Positions 35,108-44,531 of a stretch of DNA of 64,000 nt are shown here, in pieces. Numbering within the stretch: position 1 is the first letter of the stretch; each line of letters begins with the position of its first letter. This DNA is from Streptococcus ictaluri 707-05 (GTDB lineage Bacteria > Bacillota > Bacilli > Lactobacillales > Streptococcaceae), in NCBI RefSeq assembly GCF_000188015.2, contig NZ_AEUX02000006.1, positions 62,001 through 126,000 of the forward strand, written 5' to 3'. A model generated the notes under the pieces. That model saw nothing but the letters and a program-made list of their open reading frames with translations, made no database searches and had not been told where the DNA came from. Both the position numbers and the translations under genes were made by a program.

Positions 35108-36376
35108 ATGTTACTGATAAAAAATGGACGCCTTATTGATCCTAAAACCAAAAGAGATGAGGGGGCAGATTTATTGATTGAAGATCAAAAAATTGTTAGA
35201 ATTGCCCCTTCAATTGACTGTCCAGATGCAGACGTTATTGATGCTACTGGCCTTATAGTAGCACCGAGCTTAGTAGATATTCATGTCCATTTTAGAGAAC
35301 CTGGTCAAACGCATAAAGAAGACATTCATACGGGAGCCTTAGCGGCAGCAGCTGGAGGAGTGACAACGGTTGTTATGATGGCTAACACGAATCCCGTTAT
35401 TTCAGATGCCAAGATCCTAAAAGAGGTCTTAGCCAGTGCAGCGAAAGAAAACATCAACATTTACACAAATGCTAGTGTGACCAAGCATTTTGATGGGCAA
35501 CAGCTGACAGATTTTAAAAGCCTTATGGAAGCTGGCGCTGTTAGTTTTACAGATGATGGTATACCGCTTCAAAGCGCAAAAGTCTTAAAAGAAGCCTTGC
35601 AATTAGCTAAAGCTAATGGGACTTTTATCTCTCTTCATGAAGAAGATCCAGAACTAAATGGCGTTCTTGGTTTTAACGAAGACATTGCTAAAGAAGCCTT
35701 TCACTTTTGTGGAGCAACGGGTGTTGCGGAATATAGCATGATTGCTAGAGATGTCATGATTGCTTATGACTGTCAAGCTCACGTTCATATCCAGCACTTG
35801 TCTAAAGCAGAGTCTGTAAAAGTGGTTGCTTTTGCACAAGAATTGGGTGCTGATGTCACAGCTGAAGTGACACCGCAGCATTTTTCTAAAACAGAAGACC
35901 TCTTATTAGTGGCAGGAGCCAATGCTAAAATGAATCCTCCACTTCGTACTGAAAAAGACAGATTAGCTGTTATTGAGGGGTTACAATCAGGAGTCATTTC
36001 TATCATAGCAACTGATCATGCGCCACATCATCGAGATGAAAAAGAAGTGTCTGATATGACTCAAGCGCCTTCTGGAATGACAGGACTAGAGACCTCTTTA
36101 TCTTTAGGATTGACCAATTTAGTCGAGCCTGGGCACTTATCCCTCATGTCTTTCTTAGAAAAAATGACCATAAATCCTGCATCATTATATAATTTTGAGG
36201 CAGGATATCTAGCTGAAGAAGGACCAGCAGATATTGTCATTTTTGCAGATCAAGAGAATCGCATTGTCAGTCATGATTTTGCTTCAAAAGCGAGTAACTC
36301 ACCGTTTGTTGGTGAACAATTAAAGGGAGTCGTTAAGTACACCATTTGTCGTGGTGACATTGTTTATCGGGCTTAA
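35108..36376 (+). CDS. pyrC: Dihydroorotase
   Basis: Zinc amidohydrolase that cyclises carbamoyl-aspartate to dihydroorotate in pyrimidine synthesis. 422 aa, type I. Metal ligands are in [29 protein letters not shown] and ATDHAPHH. The frame is open back to 35069 inside ung, but the ATG at 35108 follows AGAGGGGAAG and gives the conserved [13 protein letters not shown] start. No PyrR leader is seen here, unlike pyrF-pyrE, so its control must differ. Confidence 0.96.
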   Translation: MLLIKNGRLIDPKTKRDEGADLLIEDQKIVRIAPSIDCPDADVIDATGLIVAPSLVDIHVHFREPGQTHKEDIHTGALAAAAGGVTTVVMMANTNPVISDAKILKEVLASAAKENINIYTNASVTKHFDGQQLTDFKSLMEAGAVSFTDDGIPLQSAKVLKEALQLAKANGTFISLHEEDPELNGVLGFNEDIAKEAFHFCGATGVAEYSMIARDVMIAYDCQAHVHIQHLSKAESVKVVAFAQELGADVTAEVTPQHFSKTEDLLLVAGANAKMNPPLRTEKDRLAVIEGLQSGVISIIATDHAPHHRDEKEVSDMTQAPSGMTGLETSLSLGLTNLVEPGHLSLMSFLEKMTINPASLYNFEAGYLAEEGPADIVIFADQENRIVSHDFASKASNSPFVGEQLKGVVKYTICRGDIVYRA

Positions 36377-36383
36377 GTTGAAA

Positions 36384-36421
36384 AAAATACCATTAGCATG
36401 AAGTCTAATGGTATTTTTTTA
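36384..36421. terminator. Bidirectional terminator between pyrC and plsY
   Basis: AAAATACCATTAG-catgaagt-CTAATGGTATTTT has A residues before and T residues after the stem, serving both convergent genes. Confidence 0.88.
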
Positions 36422-36435
36422 ATGAAAACATAATG

Positions 36436-37077
36436 TTAAGTTTTAGGTTTTTGTCCGCTTAAATTAAGCCCCCAAGGCACCAGATTTTCTTTTTTTTTCT
36501 GGATACGTTGGATATTGTCTCTATGTCGGACGATAATCAAACTCGCCATAAGCAAAATCATAAGAGTTAAAAACCAATCATAATGTGGGAGTAAAAAGGA
36601 AAAAGCAGGGAAAATCAAGGCAGTAAGAGCACCTAAAACAGAAACTGTAATACTAGCTAGGGAAATCATGCTAAAAAGGTAGAGGGTCACTAAAAAGAGA
36701 ACTGCTAGAAAAAGCAGGTAAAAAGGCGCAAAACCAAGAAGAACCCCAGCGCTAGTAGCAACAGCTTTACCACCTTTAAATTGAGCAAAAAGAGGAAAAG
36801 TATGGCCTAAAACCGCAAAAAATCCTATCACAACTGGTGAAAGAGCGGTTACCCCAAAAATCATTGGTAAGAGGGTTGCCAGTGTTCCTTTTAGGATATC
36901 GATCATCAAGGTAGCTAAACCAGCTTTGACACCCAAAATACGAAAAGTATTAGTTGTTCCTGTGTTTCCAGAACCATGTCGGCGTAAATTTATGCCATAA
37001 AAATATTGGCCAATCCAGAGCCCTGTAGGGATAGAACCAAGTATATAGGCTATTGTGATTAATAATATCAATTTCAT
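36436..37077 (-). CDS. plsY: Acyl-phosphate glycerol-3-phosphate acyltransferase PlsY
   Basis: Membrane acyltransferase that moves the acyl group of acyl-phosphate to glycerol-3-phosphate, the first committed step of phospholipid synthesis. 213 aa with about five helices. The three PlsY motifs are visible: [11 protein letters not shown] then [28 protein letters not shown], and RHRDNIQR near the end. Divergent from parE, the usual arrangement in streptococci. Confidence 0.96.
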   Translation of the reverse strand: MKLILLITIAYILGSIPTGLWIGQYFYGINLRRHGSGNTGTTNTFRILGVKAGLATLMIDILKGTLATLLPMIFGVTALSPVVIGFFAVLGHTFPLFAQFKGGKAVATSAGVLLGFAPFYLLFLAVLFLVTLYLFSMISLASITVSVLGALTALIFPAFSFLLPHYDWFLTLMILLMASLIIVRHRDNIQRIQKKKENLVPWGLNLSGQKPKT

Positions 37078-37210
37078 ACCTTATATTATACCATAATCAT
37101 GATTTGAGAAACTAGTGATTGAAAAGAATTAAGAAAAATTAGCGAATTACTTTGCAAAATTCTTAAAAAACTTGTAAGATAAAAAAGATGAAAAAATCTG
37201 GAGGTCAATT

Positions 37211-39160
37211 TTGGCTAAGAAAGAAATAAGCGTAACTAATTATAATGACGATGCCATTCAAGTCTTAGAAGGGTTAGATGCCGTTCGTAAACGTCCTGGC
37301 ATGTATATAGGATCCACAGATGCGACTGGCCTTCATCATTTGGTTTGGGAAATCGTTGACAACGCGGTTGATGAAGCCTTATCTGGCTTTGGAGATGAGA
37401 TTAAAGTAACCATTAATAAAGATGGCTCTGTCAGTGTGTCAGATAGTGGTCGTGGGATGCCAACAGGAAAACACGCTATGGGAATTCCAACAGTTCAAGT
37501 GATTTTTACCATCTTGCATGCTGGTGGTAAGTTTGGACAAGGTGGTTATAAAACGTCTGGAGGCTTACATGGTGTTGGTTCTTCAGTCGTTAATGCCCTA
37601 TCTGCCTGGTTAGAAGTTGAAATTACAAGAGATGGTGCTGTTTTTAGGCAACGATTTGAAGATGGTGGAAAGCCTGTCACAGGTTTAGAGAAAATCAGAA
37701 CAGCCCCTAAATCAAAATCAGGAACGATTGTCACCTTCATGCCTGATGAACGGATCTTTTCAACAACAGACTTTAAGTTTAATACCATTGCAGAGCGCTT
37801 GAAAGAATCTGCTTTCTTATTGAAAAATGTCAAAATGTCCTTGAAGGATGATCGTGGTGATGAACCAATCGAGGAAGAGTTCCATTACGAGAACGGTGTC
37901 CAAGACTTTGTTTCCTATCTGAATGAGGACAAAGAAATGTTAACTCCAGTTATTTACATGGAAGGGCAAGATCAAGATTTTCAAGTTCAAGTTGCCTTAC
38001 AGTATAATGATGGTTTTTCCGACAATATTCTATCATTTGTTAATAATGTTCGTACTAAGGATGGCGGTAGTCATGAAACAGGACTCAAGTCAGCTATCAC
38101 CAAAGCCATGAATGACTATGCCAGAAAAACGAACCTCTTAAAAGAAAAAGATAAGAATTTGGAAGGCTCGGATTACCGCGAAGGCCTATCAGCTGTCCTA
38201 TCAATCTTAGTCCCTGAGCAACACTTACAGTTTGAAGGGCAAACAAAGGATAAATTAGGTAGCCCACTTGCTCGTCCCATTGTAGATAGTATCGTCTCAG
38301 AAAAATTAACCTTCTTTTTATTGGAAAATGGGGAATTAGCATCGAACTTGGTCAGAAAAGCGATTAAAGCTCGCGATGCCAGAGAAGCTGCTCGTAAGGC
38401 GCGTGATGAATCACGTAACGGCAAGAAAAACAAAAAAGATAAGGGCCTCTTATCTGGTAAACTGACGCCTGCACAGTCCAAAAACCCAAAGAAAAATGAA
38501 CTCTATTTAGTCGAAGGGGATTCTGCCGGTGGTTCTGCCAAGCAAGGGCGTGATCGTAAGTTTCAGGCTATTTTACCTTTACGTGGTAAAGTTTTAAATA
38601 CTGAAAAAGCGAAAATGGCTGATATTCTCAAAAATGAAGAAATTAATACCATGGTTTATACTATCGGGGCAGGTGTAGGTGCTGATTTTAACCTTGAGGA
38701 TATTAATTACGATAAAATCATTATCATGACCGACGCGGATACCGATGGAGCTCATATTCAAACCTTGCTGTTGACCTTCTTTTATCGTTACATGCGTCCC
38801 TTGGTAGAAGCAGGACATGTTTATATCGCCCTACCTCCTTTATACAAAATGTCTAAAGGTAAAGGCAAGTCTGAAAAGGTCGATTATGCATGGACTGATG
38901 GGGAATTAGAAGACTTGAGAAAAGCTTATGGTAAAGGAGCTGTATTGCAGCGCTATAAAGGACTTGGTGAAATGAATGCCAATCAATTATGGGAAACGAC
39001 CATGGATCCAGAAACGCGTACCTTTATTCGTGTAACCATTGATGACTTAGCAAGAGCAGAGCGCAGAGTATCTGTCCTTATGGGTGACAAAGCGGCACCA
39101 CGTCGTCAGTGGATTGAAGATAATGTCAAGTTTACATTGGAAGAGAATACAGTATTTTAG
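37211..39160 (+). CDS. parE: DNA topoisomerase IV subunit B
   Basis: ATPase subunit of topoisomerase IV, needed for chromosome decatenation. 649 aa. GHKL ATPase motifs: EIVDNAVDEALSG, VSDSGRGMP and TSGGLHGVGSSVVNAL. The TOPRIM region has LVEGDSAGGSAKQGRDR and MTDADTDGAHI. The QRDR part reads LPLRGKVLNTEKAKMADI, without an obvious resistance change. The start codon is TTG after TCTGGAGGTC. Separated from parC by an unknown gene and a repeat element. Confidence 0.97.
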   Translation: MAKKEISVTNYNDDAIQVLEGLDAVRKRPGMYIGSTDATGLHHLVWEIVDNAVDEALSGFGDEIKVTINKDGSVSVSDSGRGMPTGKHAMGIPTVQVIFTILHAGGKFGQGGYKTSGGLHGVGSSVVNALSAWLEVEITRDGAVFRQRFEDGGKPVTGLEKIRTAPKSKSGTIVTFMPDERIFSTTDFKFNTIAERLKESAFLLKNVKMSLKDDRGDEPIEEEFHYENGVQDFVSYLNEDKEMLTPVIYMEGQDQDFQVQVALQYNDGFSDNILSFVNNVRTKDGGSHETGLKSAITKAMNDYARKTNLLKEKDKNLEGSDYREGLSAVLSILVPEQHLQFEGQTKDKLGSPLARPIVDSIVSEKLTFFLLENGELASNLVRKAIKARDAREAARKARDESRNGKKNKKDKGLLSGKLTPAQSKNPKKNELYLVEGDSAGGSAKQGRDRKFQAILPLRGKVLNTEKAKMADILKNEEINTMVYTIGAGVGADFNLEDINYDKIIIMTDADTDGAHIQTLLLTFFYRYMRPLVEAGHVYIALPPLYKMSKGKGKSEKVDYAWTDGELEDLRKAYGKGAVLQRYKGLGEMNANQLWETTMDPETRTFIRVTIDDLARAERRVSVLMGDKAAPRRQWIEDNVKFTLEENTVF

Positions 39161-39198
39161 ATTATATCTATATAAAGAGAATTTTAGTGGGTTCGAAA

Positions 39199-40020
39199 AT
39201 GAAATTAGATATTTGCAAAAAAGACTATAGCCTTCAATGGGGTGGTACTTATTTTTTAGCTCTTGTTAATTATCCTAAAATAGAAGATTGGGAACTCGAG
39301 AGAATACTTGCTTTTTATTCCTATGAGAAATATTATCATCGTAAAACTGATATTTTTTGTGAAGATTTAAATATCTTAAGTCAAGTGCAGGCTTACTTAA
39401 AAAATCATTCTTCGAGTTACCCTTTTAAACCAAGTCAAAAAAACGTTGCTGCAACTTTTAATGAGCTTGGGGAGTCAATTTATTGTAATCTTCTTAGTCA
39501 CACCTGCACAGTAAAAGCAGCAAGAGGTATTTTTGAGTTGGAAAAAATAATGTCAGCGACGAAAGTTTTTCATTCTGATGAAAAACTATTAGAAAACAGT
39601 AGAAGGAATGCCGCAGGGGACCCTTCTGATTATTTTAAATACGTGATGTTAGGATGGTCAAACACAATTTCAGGGTACCGATTGGCAATGGAAAGATTTT
39701 TAGAGAGAAGTCCAAAGATTGAAGAATTACATGAAAAGTTTCTTCCTGGGATTAGTTTTCATTTTAAATATTCAGATATCCTTGATACTGTTGGATATGT
39801 CTTTGATGGTTACCATCCAGCTAAAGTAGAAACTGAATTGAGTTTAGACAAACTTTATGCCTGTATTATTCCATTACACTTGAAATCACATTTTAGAAAT
39901 GTCATTCCTAAATCCTTATATCAAAAGGTTCATTATATAAATTATGAGGGTGAAGGTCTATATGATTGGAGTGACAAAGTTTATCAGTTCGTGGCAAAGT
40001 TTTTTAATGAAACCATTTAA
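39199..40020 (+). CDS. Uncharacterised protein between parE and parC
   Basis: About 273 aa from ATG 39199 (a GTG at 39187 is also in frame; AAGAGAA at 39173-39179 favours the GTG slightly). I do not recognise the family. There is no signal peptide, membrane helix or nucleotide-binding motif. The sequence is rich in aromatic residues (WGGTYFLALVNYP, LAFYSYEKYYHRK, FHFKYSDILDTVGYVF), has three Cys residues and looks mixed alpha/beta. It follows parE by 26-38 bp and probably rides on the parE transcript. Lower GC and different codon use are suggested but were not computed. Confidence 0.65.
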   Translation: MKLDICKKDYSLQWGGTYFLALVNYPKIEDWELERILAFYSYEKYYHRKTDIFCEDLNILSQVQAYLKNHSSSYPFKPSQKNVAATFNELGESIYCNLLSHTCTVKAARGIFELEKIMSATKVFHSDEKLLENSRRNAAGDPSDYFKYVMLGWSNTISGYRLAMERFLERSPKIEELHEKFLPGISFHFKYSDILDTVGYVFDGYHPAKVETELSLDKLYACIIPLHLKSHFRNVIPKSLYQKVHYINYEGEGLYDWSDKVYQFVAKFFNETI

Positions 40021-40201
40021 AAAATTCAATTGAATACTTTAAGGAAATAAGCAAAGCCTATCTTTTCTGTTCAAACAAAACCTTAAATGCTAAACCTCAT
40101 CTCACATTAACAAAAGGAAAAGCTCTCACCCTATGGTGAGTTCAAATTCCAATTAATAATTATTCTACCTCTTTTCAAAACAAAAGAAAGGAATTGAACC
40201 C

Positions 40202-40288
40202 GCCCTAGTTTCTGTGTCAAAAAGATAAATCTCCTAGCTCATCAGAATGAGCTGGCGATTTCCTATTTTTACTTGGAAACTGACGGGC
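40202..40288 (+). repeat. Structured intergenic element, copy D (parC leader)
   Basis: The outer stem is GCCCtAGTTTC (40202-40212) with GAAACTgacGGGC (40276-40288). AAAAAGATAA is at 40219-40228. The inner stem is around AATC/GATT (40228-40231/40257-40260) and hairpin AGCTCAT/ATGAGCT (40236-40242/40247-40253). TTCCTATTTTT is at 40260-40270. The outer stem ends 15 nt before the parC AUG, the same distance as copy C to deoD, and the linker shares TATCTTAAT. The preceding 180 bp hold only a small CTCACC/GGTGAG hairpin near 40126-40141. Confidence 0.8.
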
Positions 40289-40303
40289 TTGGTATCTTAA
40301 TTT

Positions 40304-42763
40304 ATGTCAAATGTTCAAAATATGTCTCTTGAAGATATTATGGGAGAGCGCTTTGGGCGTTACTCCAAATATATTATTCAAGAAAGAGCCCTTCCTGACA
40401 TTCGGGATGGTCTGAAACCTGTTCAACGTCGTATTCTTTATTCAATGAATAAGGACGGCAATACTTTCGAGAAAGGTTACCGTAAATCTGCCAAATCTGT
40501 CGGAAATATTATGGGTAATTTTCATCCTCATGGCGATTCATCTATCTATGATGCCATGGTTCGGATGAGTCAAAACTGGAAAAACCGTGAGATTCTTGTT
40601 GAAATGCATGGGAATAATGGGTCGATGGATGGTGACCCACCAGCTGCCATGCGTTACACAGAAGCACGCTTGTCAGAAATTGCAGGCTATCTTTTACAAG
40701 ATATTGAGAAAAAGACAGTTCCTTTTGCTTGGAATTTTGATGATACCGAAAAAGAACCGACAGTTTTACCTGCAGCTTTTCCTAATCTTTTGGTCAATGG
40801 CTCATCTGGTATTTCAGCTGGTTACGCCACTGATATTCCGCCTCACAATCTTTCAGAAGTCATTGATGCAGTCGTTTATATGATTGACCATCCTAAAGCT
40901 AAATTAGACAAATTGATGGAGTTTCTTCCAGGACCTGATTTTCCAACGGGGGGGATCATACAAGGCAAAGATGAAATCAAAAAAGCTTATGAAACTGGAA
41001 AGGGTCGTGTTGTTGTTCGTTCTCGAACAGAAATTGAAGATCTAAAAGGTGGTAAGCAACAAATTGTTGTTACAGAAATACCTTATGAAGTTAACAAGGC
41101 TGTCTTAGTTAAAAAAATCGATGATGTCCGTTTCAATAATAAAGTTCCAGGTATTGCTGAAGTTCGTGATGAATCAGACCGTACCGGCCTTAGAATTGCC
41201 ATTGAGCTTAAGAAGGATGCGGATTGTCAAACCATTCTGAATTACTTGTTAAAATATACAGACCTCCAAGTCAATTACAACTTTAACATGGTGGCTATCG
41301 ATCATTTCACCCCTCGTCAAGTTGGACTTCAAAAAATCTTGTCTAGCTATATCAGCCATCGACGTGAAATCATTGTCAAACGTTCTAAGTTTGATAAAGA
41401 CAAGGCCGAAAAGCGTCTTCATATCGTTGAGGGACTGATTCGTGTCTTATCTATTTTAGATGAGATTATAGCGCTTATTCGCGCTTCTGAAAATAAGAGT
41501 GACGCCAAAGAAAACTTGAAAGTGAGTTACGCTTTTTCAGAAGAGCAAGCCGAAGCCATTGTCACTCTCCAACTCTATCGCTTAACCAATACTGATATCG
41601 TGACGCTTCAAAAAGAAGAAGAAGAATTGCGTCAGCTAATCACAACGCTTTCAGCTATTATTGGTGATGAGGCGACCATGTATAACGTCATGAAACGTGA
41701 GTTGCGAGAGGTTAAAAAGAGATTTGCTAACCCTCGTCTTTCTGAGTTACAAGCCGAAAGTCAGACCATTGAGATTGATTCAGCGAGCCTAATCTTAGAG
41801 GAAGAGACTGTTGTCAGTGTGACAAAAGGCGGTTATATTAAGCGCACGAGTCCACGATCTTTTAATGCGTCAAGTATTGATGAAATTGGAAAAAAAGATG
41901 ACGATGACCTCTTAATGGTACAGCAAGCTAAGACCACCGAGCATCTTTTGTTATTTACCAATATGGGAAATGTCATTTATAGACCTGTTCATGAATTAGT
42001 GGATTTAAGATGGAAAGAGATTGGAGAGCATTTATCACAGACTATAGTTAATTTTGCGACTGACGAAACTATCTTACATGCTGAAATTCTTCAAGGTTTT
42101 GATCAAGGTCAGTATGTGGCAGTTACGGCAAATGGTTTTGTTAAACGCTTGGAACGAAAATATTTGAGTCCTTGGAGAACTTACAAATCCAAGTCTACTA
42201 AGTATATTAAGCTAAAAGATAGTCAAGACGAAGTCATCAAGATATCATCAATTGTGATGGAAGATTTACTTTTAATCACACAACATGGTTATGCTCTTCG
42301 TTTTTCTAGCCAAGATGTTCCCCAACAGGGCTTAAAATCAGCAGGAGTAAAAGGTATTAATCTAAAAGAACACGATAGGCTTAGCGCAGCATTAATCGTA
42401 AGTGGTGATAGTTTCTTTGTCTTAACTCAACGAGGTGCCTTAAAACGTGTGGCTCTTTCTGATATTCCTCAAACAAGTCGTGCCAACCGTGGCTTATTAG
42501 TATTAAGAGAACTAAAAGCCAAGCCACATCGAGTCTTTTATGCGGGCATGGTGCAATCAGCTTCTAACTCAGACGTCTTTGATTTATTTACTGAAGTTTC
42601 TGAGGAAAATATAAGTGACCAAAAGTTACTTGTTTTAAGTAAAACAGGGCAAGAATATCAGATTAATTTAGAAAGCTTGCCACTTTCTGAACGAACTAGC
42701 AATGGATCCTTTATTTCAGATACCATATCTGAACAGGAAGTTTTCTCTGCAAAACGCCTTTAA
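40304..42763 (+). CDS. parC: DNA topoisomerase IV subunit A
   Basis: Cleavage/ligation subunit of topoisomerase IV. 819 aa. The catalytic Tyr118 lies in AAMRYTEARL. The QRDR reads HPHGDSSIYDAMVRMSQNWK with Ser79 and Asp83 unchanged, so no classical fluoroquinolone mutation is seen at these sites. Asn91, where Asp is common, is I believe a natural polymorphism in group A streptococci. The C-terminal half has the beta-pinwheel repeats. The ATG lacks a clear ribosome-binding site and is preceded by element D. Confidence 0.97.
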   Translation: MSNVQNMSLEDIMGERFGRYSKYIIQERALPDIRDGLKPVQRRILYSMNKDGNTFEKGYRKSAKSVGNIMGNFHPHGDSSIYDAMVRMSQNWKNREILVEMHGNNGSMDGDPPAAMRYTEARLSEIAGYLLQDIEKKTVPFAWNFDDTEKEPTVLPAAFPNLLVNGSSGISAGYATDIPPHNLSEVIDAVVYMIDHPKAKLDKLMEFLPGPDFPTGGIIQGKDEIKKAYETGKGRVVVRSRTEIEDLKGGKQQIVVTEIPYEVNKAVLVKKIDDVRFNNKVPGIAEVRDESDRTGLRIAIELKKDADCQTILNYLLKYTDLQVNYNFNMVAIDHFTPRQVGLQKILSSYISHRREIIVKRSKFDKDKAEKRLHIVEGLIRVLSILDEIIALIRASENKSDAKENLKVSYAFSEEQAEAIVTLQLYRLTNTDIVTLQKEEEELRQLITTLSAIIGDEATMYNVMKRELREVKKRFANPRLSELQAESQTIEIDSASLILEEETVVSVTKGGYIKRTSPRSFNASSIDEIGKKDDDDLLMVQQAKTTEHLLLFTNMGNVIYRPVHELVDLRWKEIGEHLSQTIVNFATDETILHAEILQGFDQGQYVAVTANGFVKRLERKYLSPWRTYKSKSTKYIKLKDSQDEVIKISSIVMEDLLLITQHGYALRFSSQDVPQQGLKSAGVKGINLKEHDRLSAALIVSGDSFFVLTQRGALKRVALSDIPQTSRANRGLLVLRELKAKPHRVFYAGMVQSASNSDVFDLFTEVSEENISDQKLLVLSKTGQEYQINLESLPLSERTSNGSFISDTISEQEVFSAKRL

Positions 42764-42823
42764 AATAGGGTGCCAGTATTATTTTAATTAATCATTACAT
42801 TTAAAAAGAAAAGAGGAATAATA

Positions 42824-43846
42824 ATGACATTAACAATTGATTGGGAAAACTTAGGGTTTGAATATCACAAATTACCATTTCGTTACATTTCATATTATAA
42901 AGATGGCCAATGGGACCAAGGTCAGTTAACAGAAGATGCGACCTTACATATTTCTGAAAGTTCACCAGCTCTACATTACGGTCAACAAGCTTTTGAAGGC
43001 TTAAAAGCTTACCGAACAAAAGAGGGGTCAATTCAATTATTTAGACCTGATCGCAATGCGGCAAGACTTCAAGCAACTGCTGATCGCTTGCTGATGCCAC
43101 AAGTTCCAACGGAACAGTTTATTGATGCCGTTAAGCAAGTGGTTAAAGCAAATGAAGCTTTTGTACCGCCATATGGAACAGGTGCGACGCTCTATTTAAG
43201 ACCTTTATTAATCGGTGTTGGAGACATTATCGGAGTTAAACCAGCAACTGAATATATTTTTACTATCTTTGCTATGCCAGTAGGTAATTATTTCAAAGGT
43301 GGCTTAGCTCCAACCAACTTCATTGTTTCAGAAGAGTTTGACAGAGCAGCCCCATATGGAACAGGTGCTGCAAAAGTTGGTGGAAACTACGCAGGAAGCT
43401 TATTGCCAGGTAAAACTGCTAAGGAAGCTGGTTACTCAGATGTGATTTACCTAGATCCTGCCACACATACCAAAATTGAAGAAGTTGGAGCAGCTAACTT
43501 CTTTGGAATTACAGCAAATAACGAATTTATCACACCACTAAGCCCATCTATTTTGCCATCTATTACCAAGTATTCATTGTTACAATTGGCAGAAGAGCGT
43601 CTTGGAATGACTGCTATTGAAGGTGATGTGGCCATTGATGAGTTGGATAAATTTATTGAAGCTGGGGCTTGTGGAACAGCAGCTGTTATTTCTCCAATTG
43701 GTGGTATTCAGTATCGTGGAAAACGCCATGTCTTTTATAGTGAGACAGAAGTAGGACCAGTTACGAAACGACTTTATAACGAGCTTGTTGGGATTCAGTT
43801 TGGTGATATTGAAGCGCCTGAAGGCTGGATTGTTAAAGTTGATTAA
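42824..43846 (+). CDS. ilvE: Branched-chain amino acid aminotransferase
   Basis: PLP enzyme interconverting Leu/Ile/Val and their keto acids. 340 aa, fold type IV. Motifs: HYGQQAFEGLKAYR, the PLP Lys in GTGAAKVGGNYAGSLLP, and EVGAANFFGI. AAGAGGAATAATA is the upstream ribosome-binding site. Monocistronic, with a terminator after it. Confidence 0.96.
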   Translation: MTLTIDWENLGFEYHKLPFRYISYYKDGQWDQGQLTEDATLHISESSPALHYGQQAFEGLKAYRTKEGSIQLFRPDRNAARLQATADRLLMPQVPTEQFIDAVKQVVKANEAFVPPYGTGATLYLRPLLIGVGDIIGVKPATEYIFTIFAMPVGNYFKGGLAPTNFIVSEEFDRAAPYGTGAAKVGGNYAGSLLPGKTAKEAGYSDVIYLDPATHTKIEEVGAANFFGITANNEFITPLSPSILPSITKYSLLQLAEERLGMTAIEGDVAIDELDKFIEAGACGTAAVISPIGGIQYRGKRHVFYSETEVGPVTKRLYNELVGIQFGDIEAPEGWIVKVD

Positions 43847-43848
43847 AT

Positions 43849-43876
43849 TAAAAGCTTGCTCTTGCAAGCTTTTTTA
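43849..43876 (+). terminator. Intrinsic terminator after ilvE
   Basis: AAAGCTTGC-tctt-GCAAGCTTTTTT. Confidence 0.9.
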
Positions 43877-43910
43877 ATTTTGTGTAAAATAGACAAAGTG
43901 AGGTAATGTG

Positions 43911-44141
43911 ATGAGCAAAAAAGATAAAAAAATTGAAATTCAATTAATGGACCATAAAGTAACTCTTAATAATACTCAAATAGATGGGTACCAATTACAT
44001 ATCGGAAAACGACTAGTTGGTGAAATTGCAGAGTTAGATGATAAGTTTGCTGTATTGAAAAACGACAGTGTTGATGCCTTCTTCAAAACGCTTGAACAAG
44101 CGGTTGAGAATATTATTGAAAACTACAATTTGAATCATTAA
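43911..44141 (+). CDS. DUF2969-family small protein
   Basis: A 76-aa acidic/basic mixed protein (SKKDKKIEIQLMDHKVTLNN, IGKRLVGEIAELDDKFAVL). It resembles the DUF2969 family found in streptococci and relatives at this position, between ilvE and tRNA/rpsA. The ATG at 43911 is preferred over the adjacent GTG at 43908 because of spacing from GTGAGG. Function unknown. Confidence 0.75.
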   Translation: MSKKDKKIEIQLMDHKVTLNNTQIDGYQLHIGKRLVGEIAELDDKFAVLKNDSVDAFFKTLEQAVENIIENYNLNH

Positions 44142-44201
44142 AATTAAGTAAAAACACTTGCAAGCTCACAAAAACTATGGTAGAATAGTTTTTGTTGTTA
44201 C

Positions 44202-44282
44202 GGAAAGATAGCGAAGAGGCTAAACGCGGCGGACTGTAAATCCGCTCCTTCGGGTTCGGGGGTTCGAATCCCTCTCTTTCCA
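44202..44282 (+). tRNA. tRNA-Tyr (GTA)
   Basis: Acceptor stem GGAAAGA pairs with TCTTTCC and discriminator A follows. The anticodon loop CTGTAAA gives GTA. There is a long variable arm (CTCCTTCGGGTTCG), as expected for tRNA-Tyr. The T-arm is GGGGGTTCGAATCCCTC. CCA is not encoded. Confidence 0.96.
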
Positions 44283-44333
44283 TTACTTGAGATTAGATAG
44301 TTCTATGAAAATTATTAGATTTCTAAGTAAGTT

Positions 44334-44405
44334 TGGGGTATAGCCAAGCGGTAAGGCAAGGGACTTTGACTCCCTCATGCGTTGGTTCGAATCCAGCTAC
44401 CCCAG
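44334..44405 (+). tRNA. tRNA-Gln (TTG)
   Basis: Acceptor TGGGGTA pairs with TACCCCA, giving the U1-A72 pair typical of tRNA-Gln. Anticodon TTG is in GGACTTTGACTCC. The T-arm is GTTGGTTCGAATCCAGC. 72 nt; CCA not encoded. Confidence 0.96.
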
Positions 44406-44486
44406 TCAGAGGTATCAGGTGCTCCCTGAGACCGTCAAAGATAAGAGTTGTTGTCGTTGCGGGTTACCTTGAGAAAATATATTGTT

Positions 44487-44521
44487 AACAAAAGCTAGCA
44501 TCAGCTAGCTTTTGTTGGAGG
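44487..44521 (+). promoter_or_regulatory. Hairpin abutting the rpsA Shine-Dalgarno sequence
   Basis: AACAAAAGCTAGC and GCTAGCTTTTGTT form 13 perfect pairs around ATCA. The stem ends at 44516 and the ribosome-binding site GGAGG begins at 44517. No T tract follows, so this is a leader structure at the initiation region rather than a terminator. A second small hairpin (TCAGG-tgct-CCCTGA) lies just after tRNA-Gln. Confidence 0.7.
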
Positions 44522-44531
44522 ATTTTTTAGA

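Noticed and set aside
39187..40020. Prophage or integrative-element cargo
   Set aside because: No integrase, attachment repeats or phage genes surround it. It sits tightly behind parE.
44487..44516. Terminator between tRNA-Gln and rpsA
   Set aside because: The stem is followed by GGAGG, the rpsA ribosome-binding site, not by a T tract.
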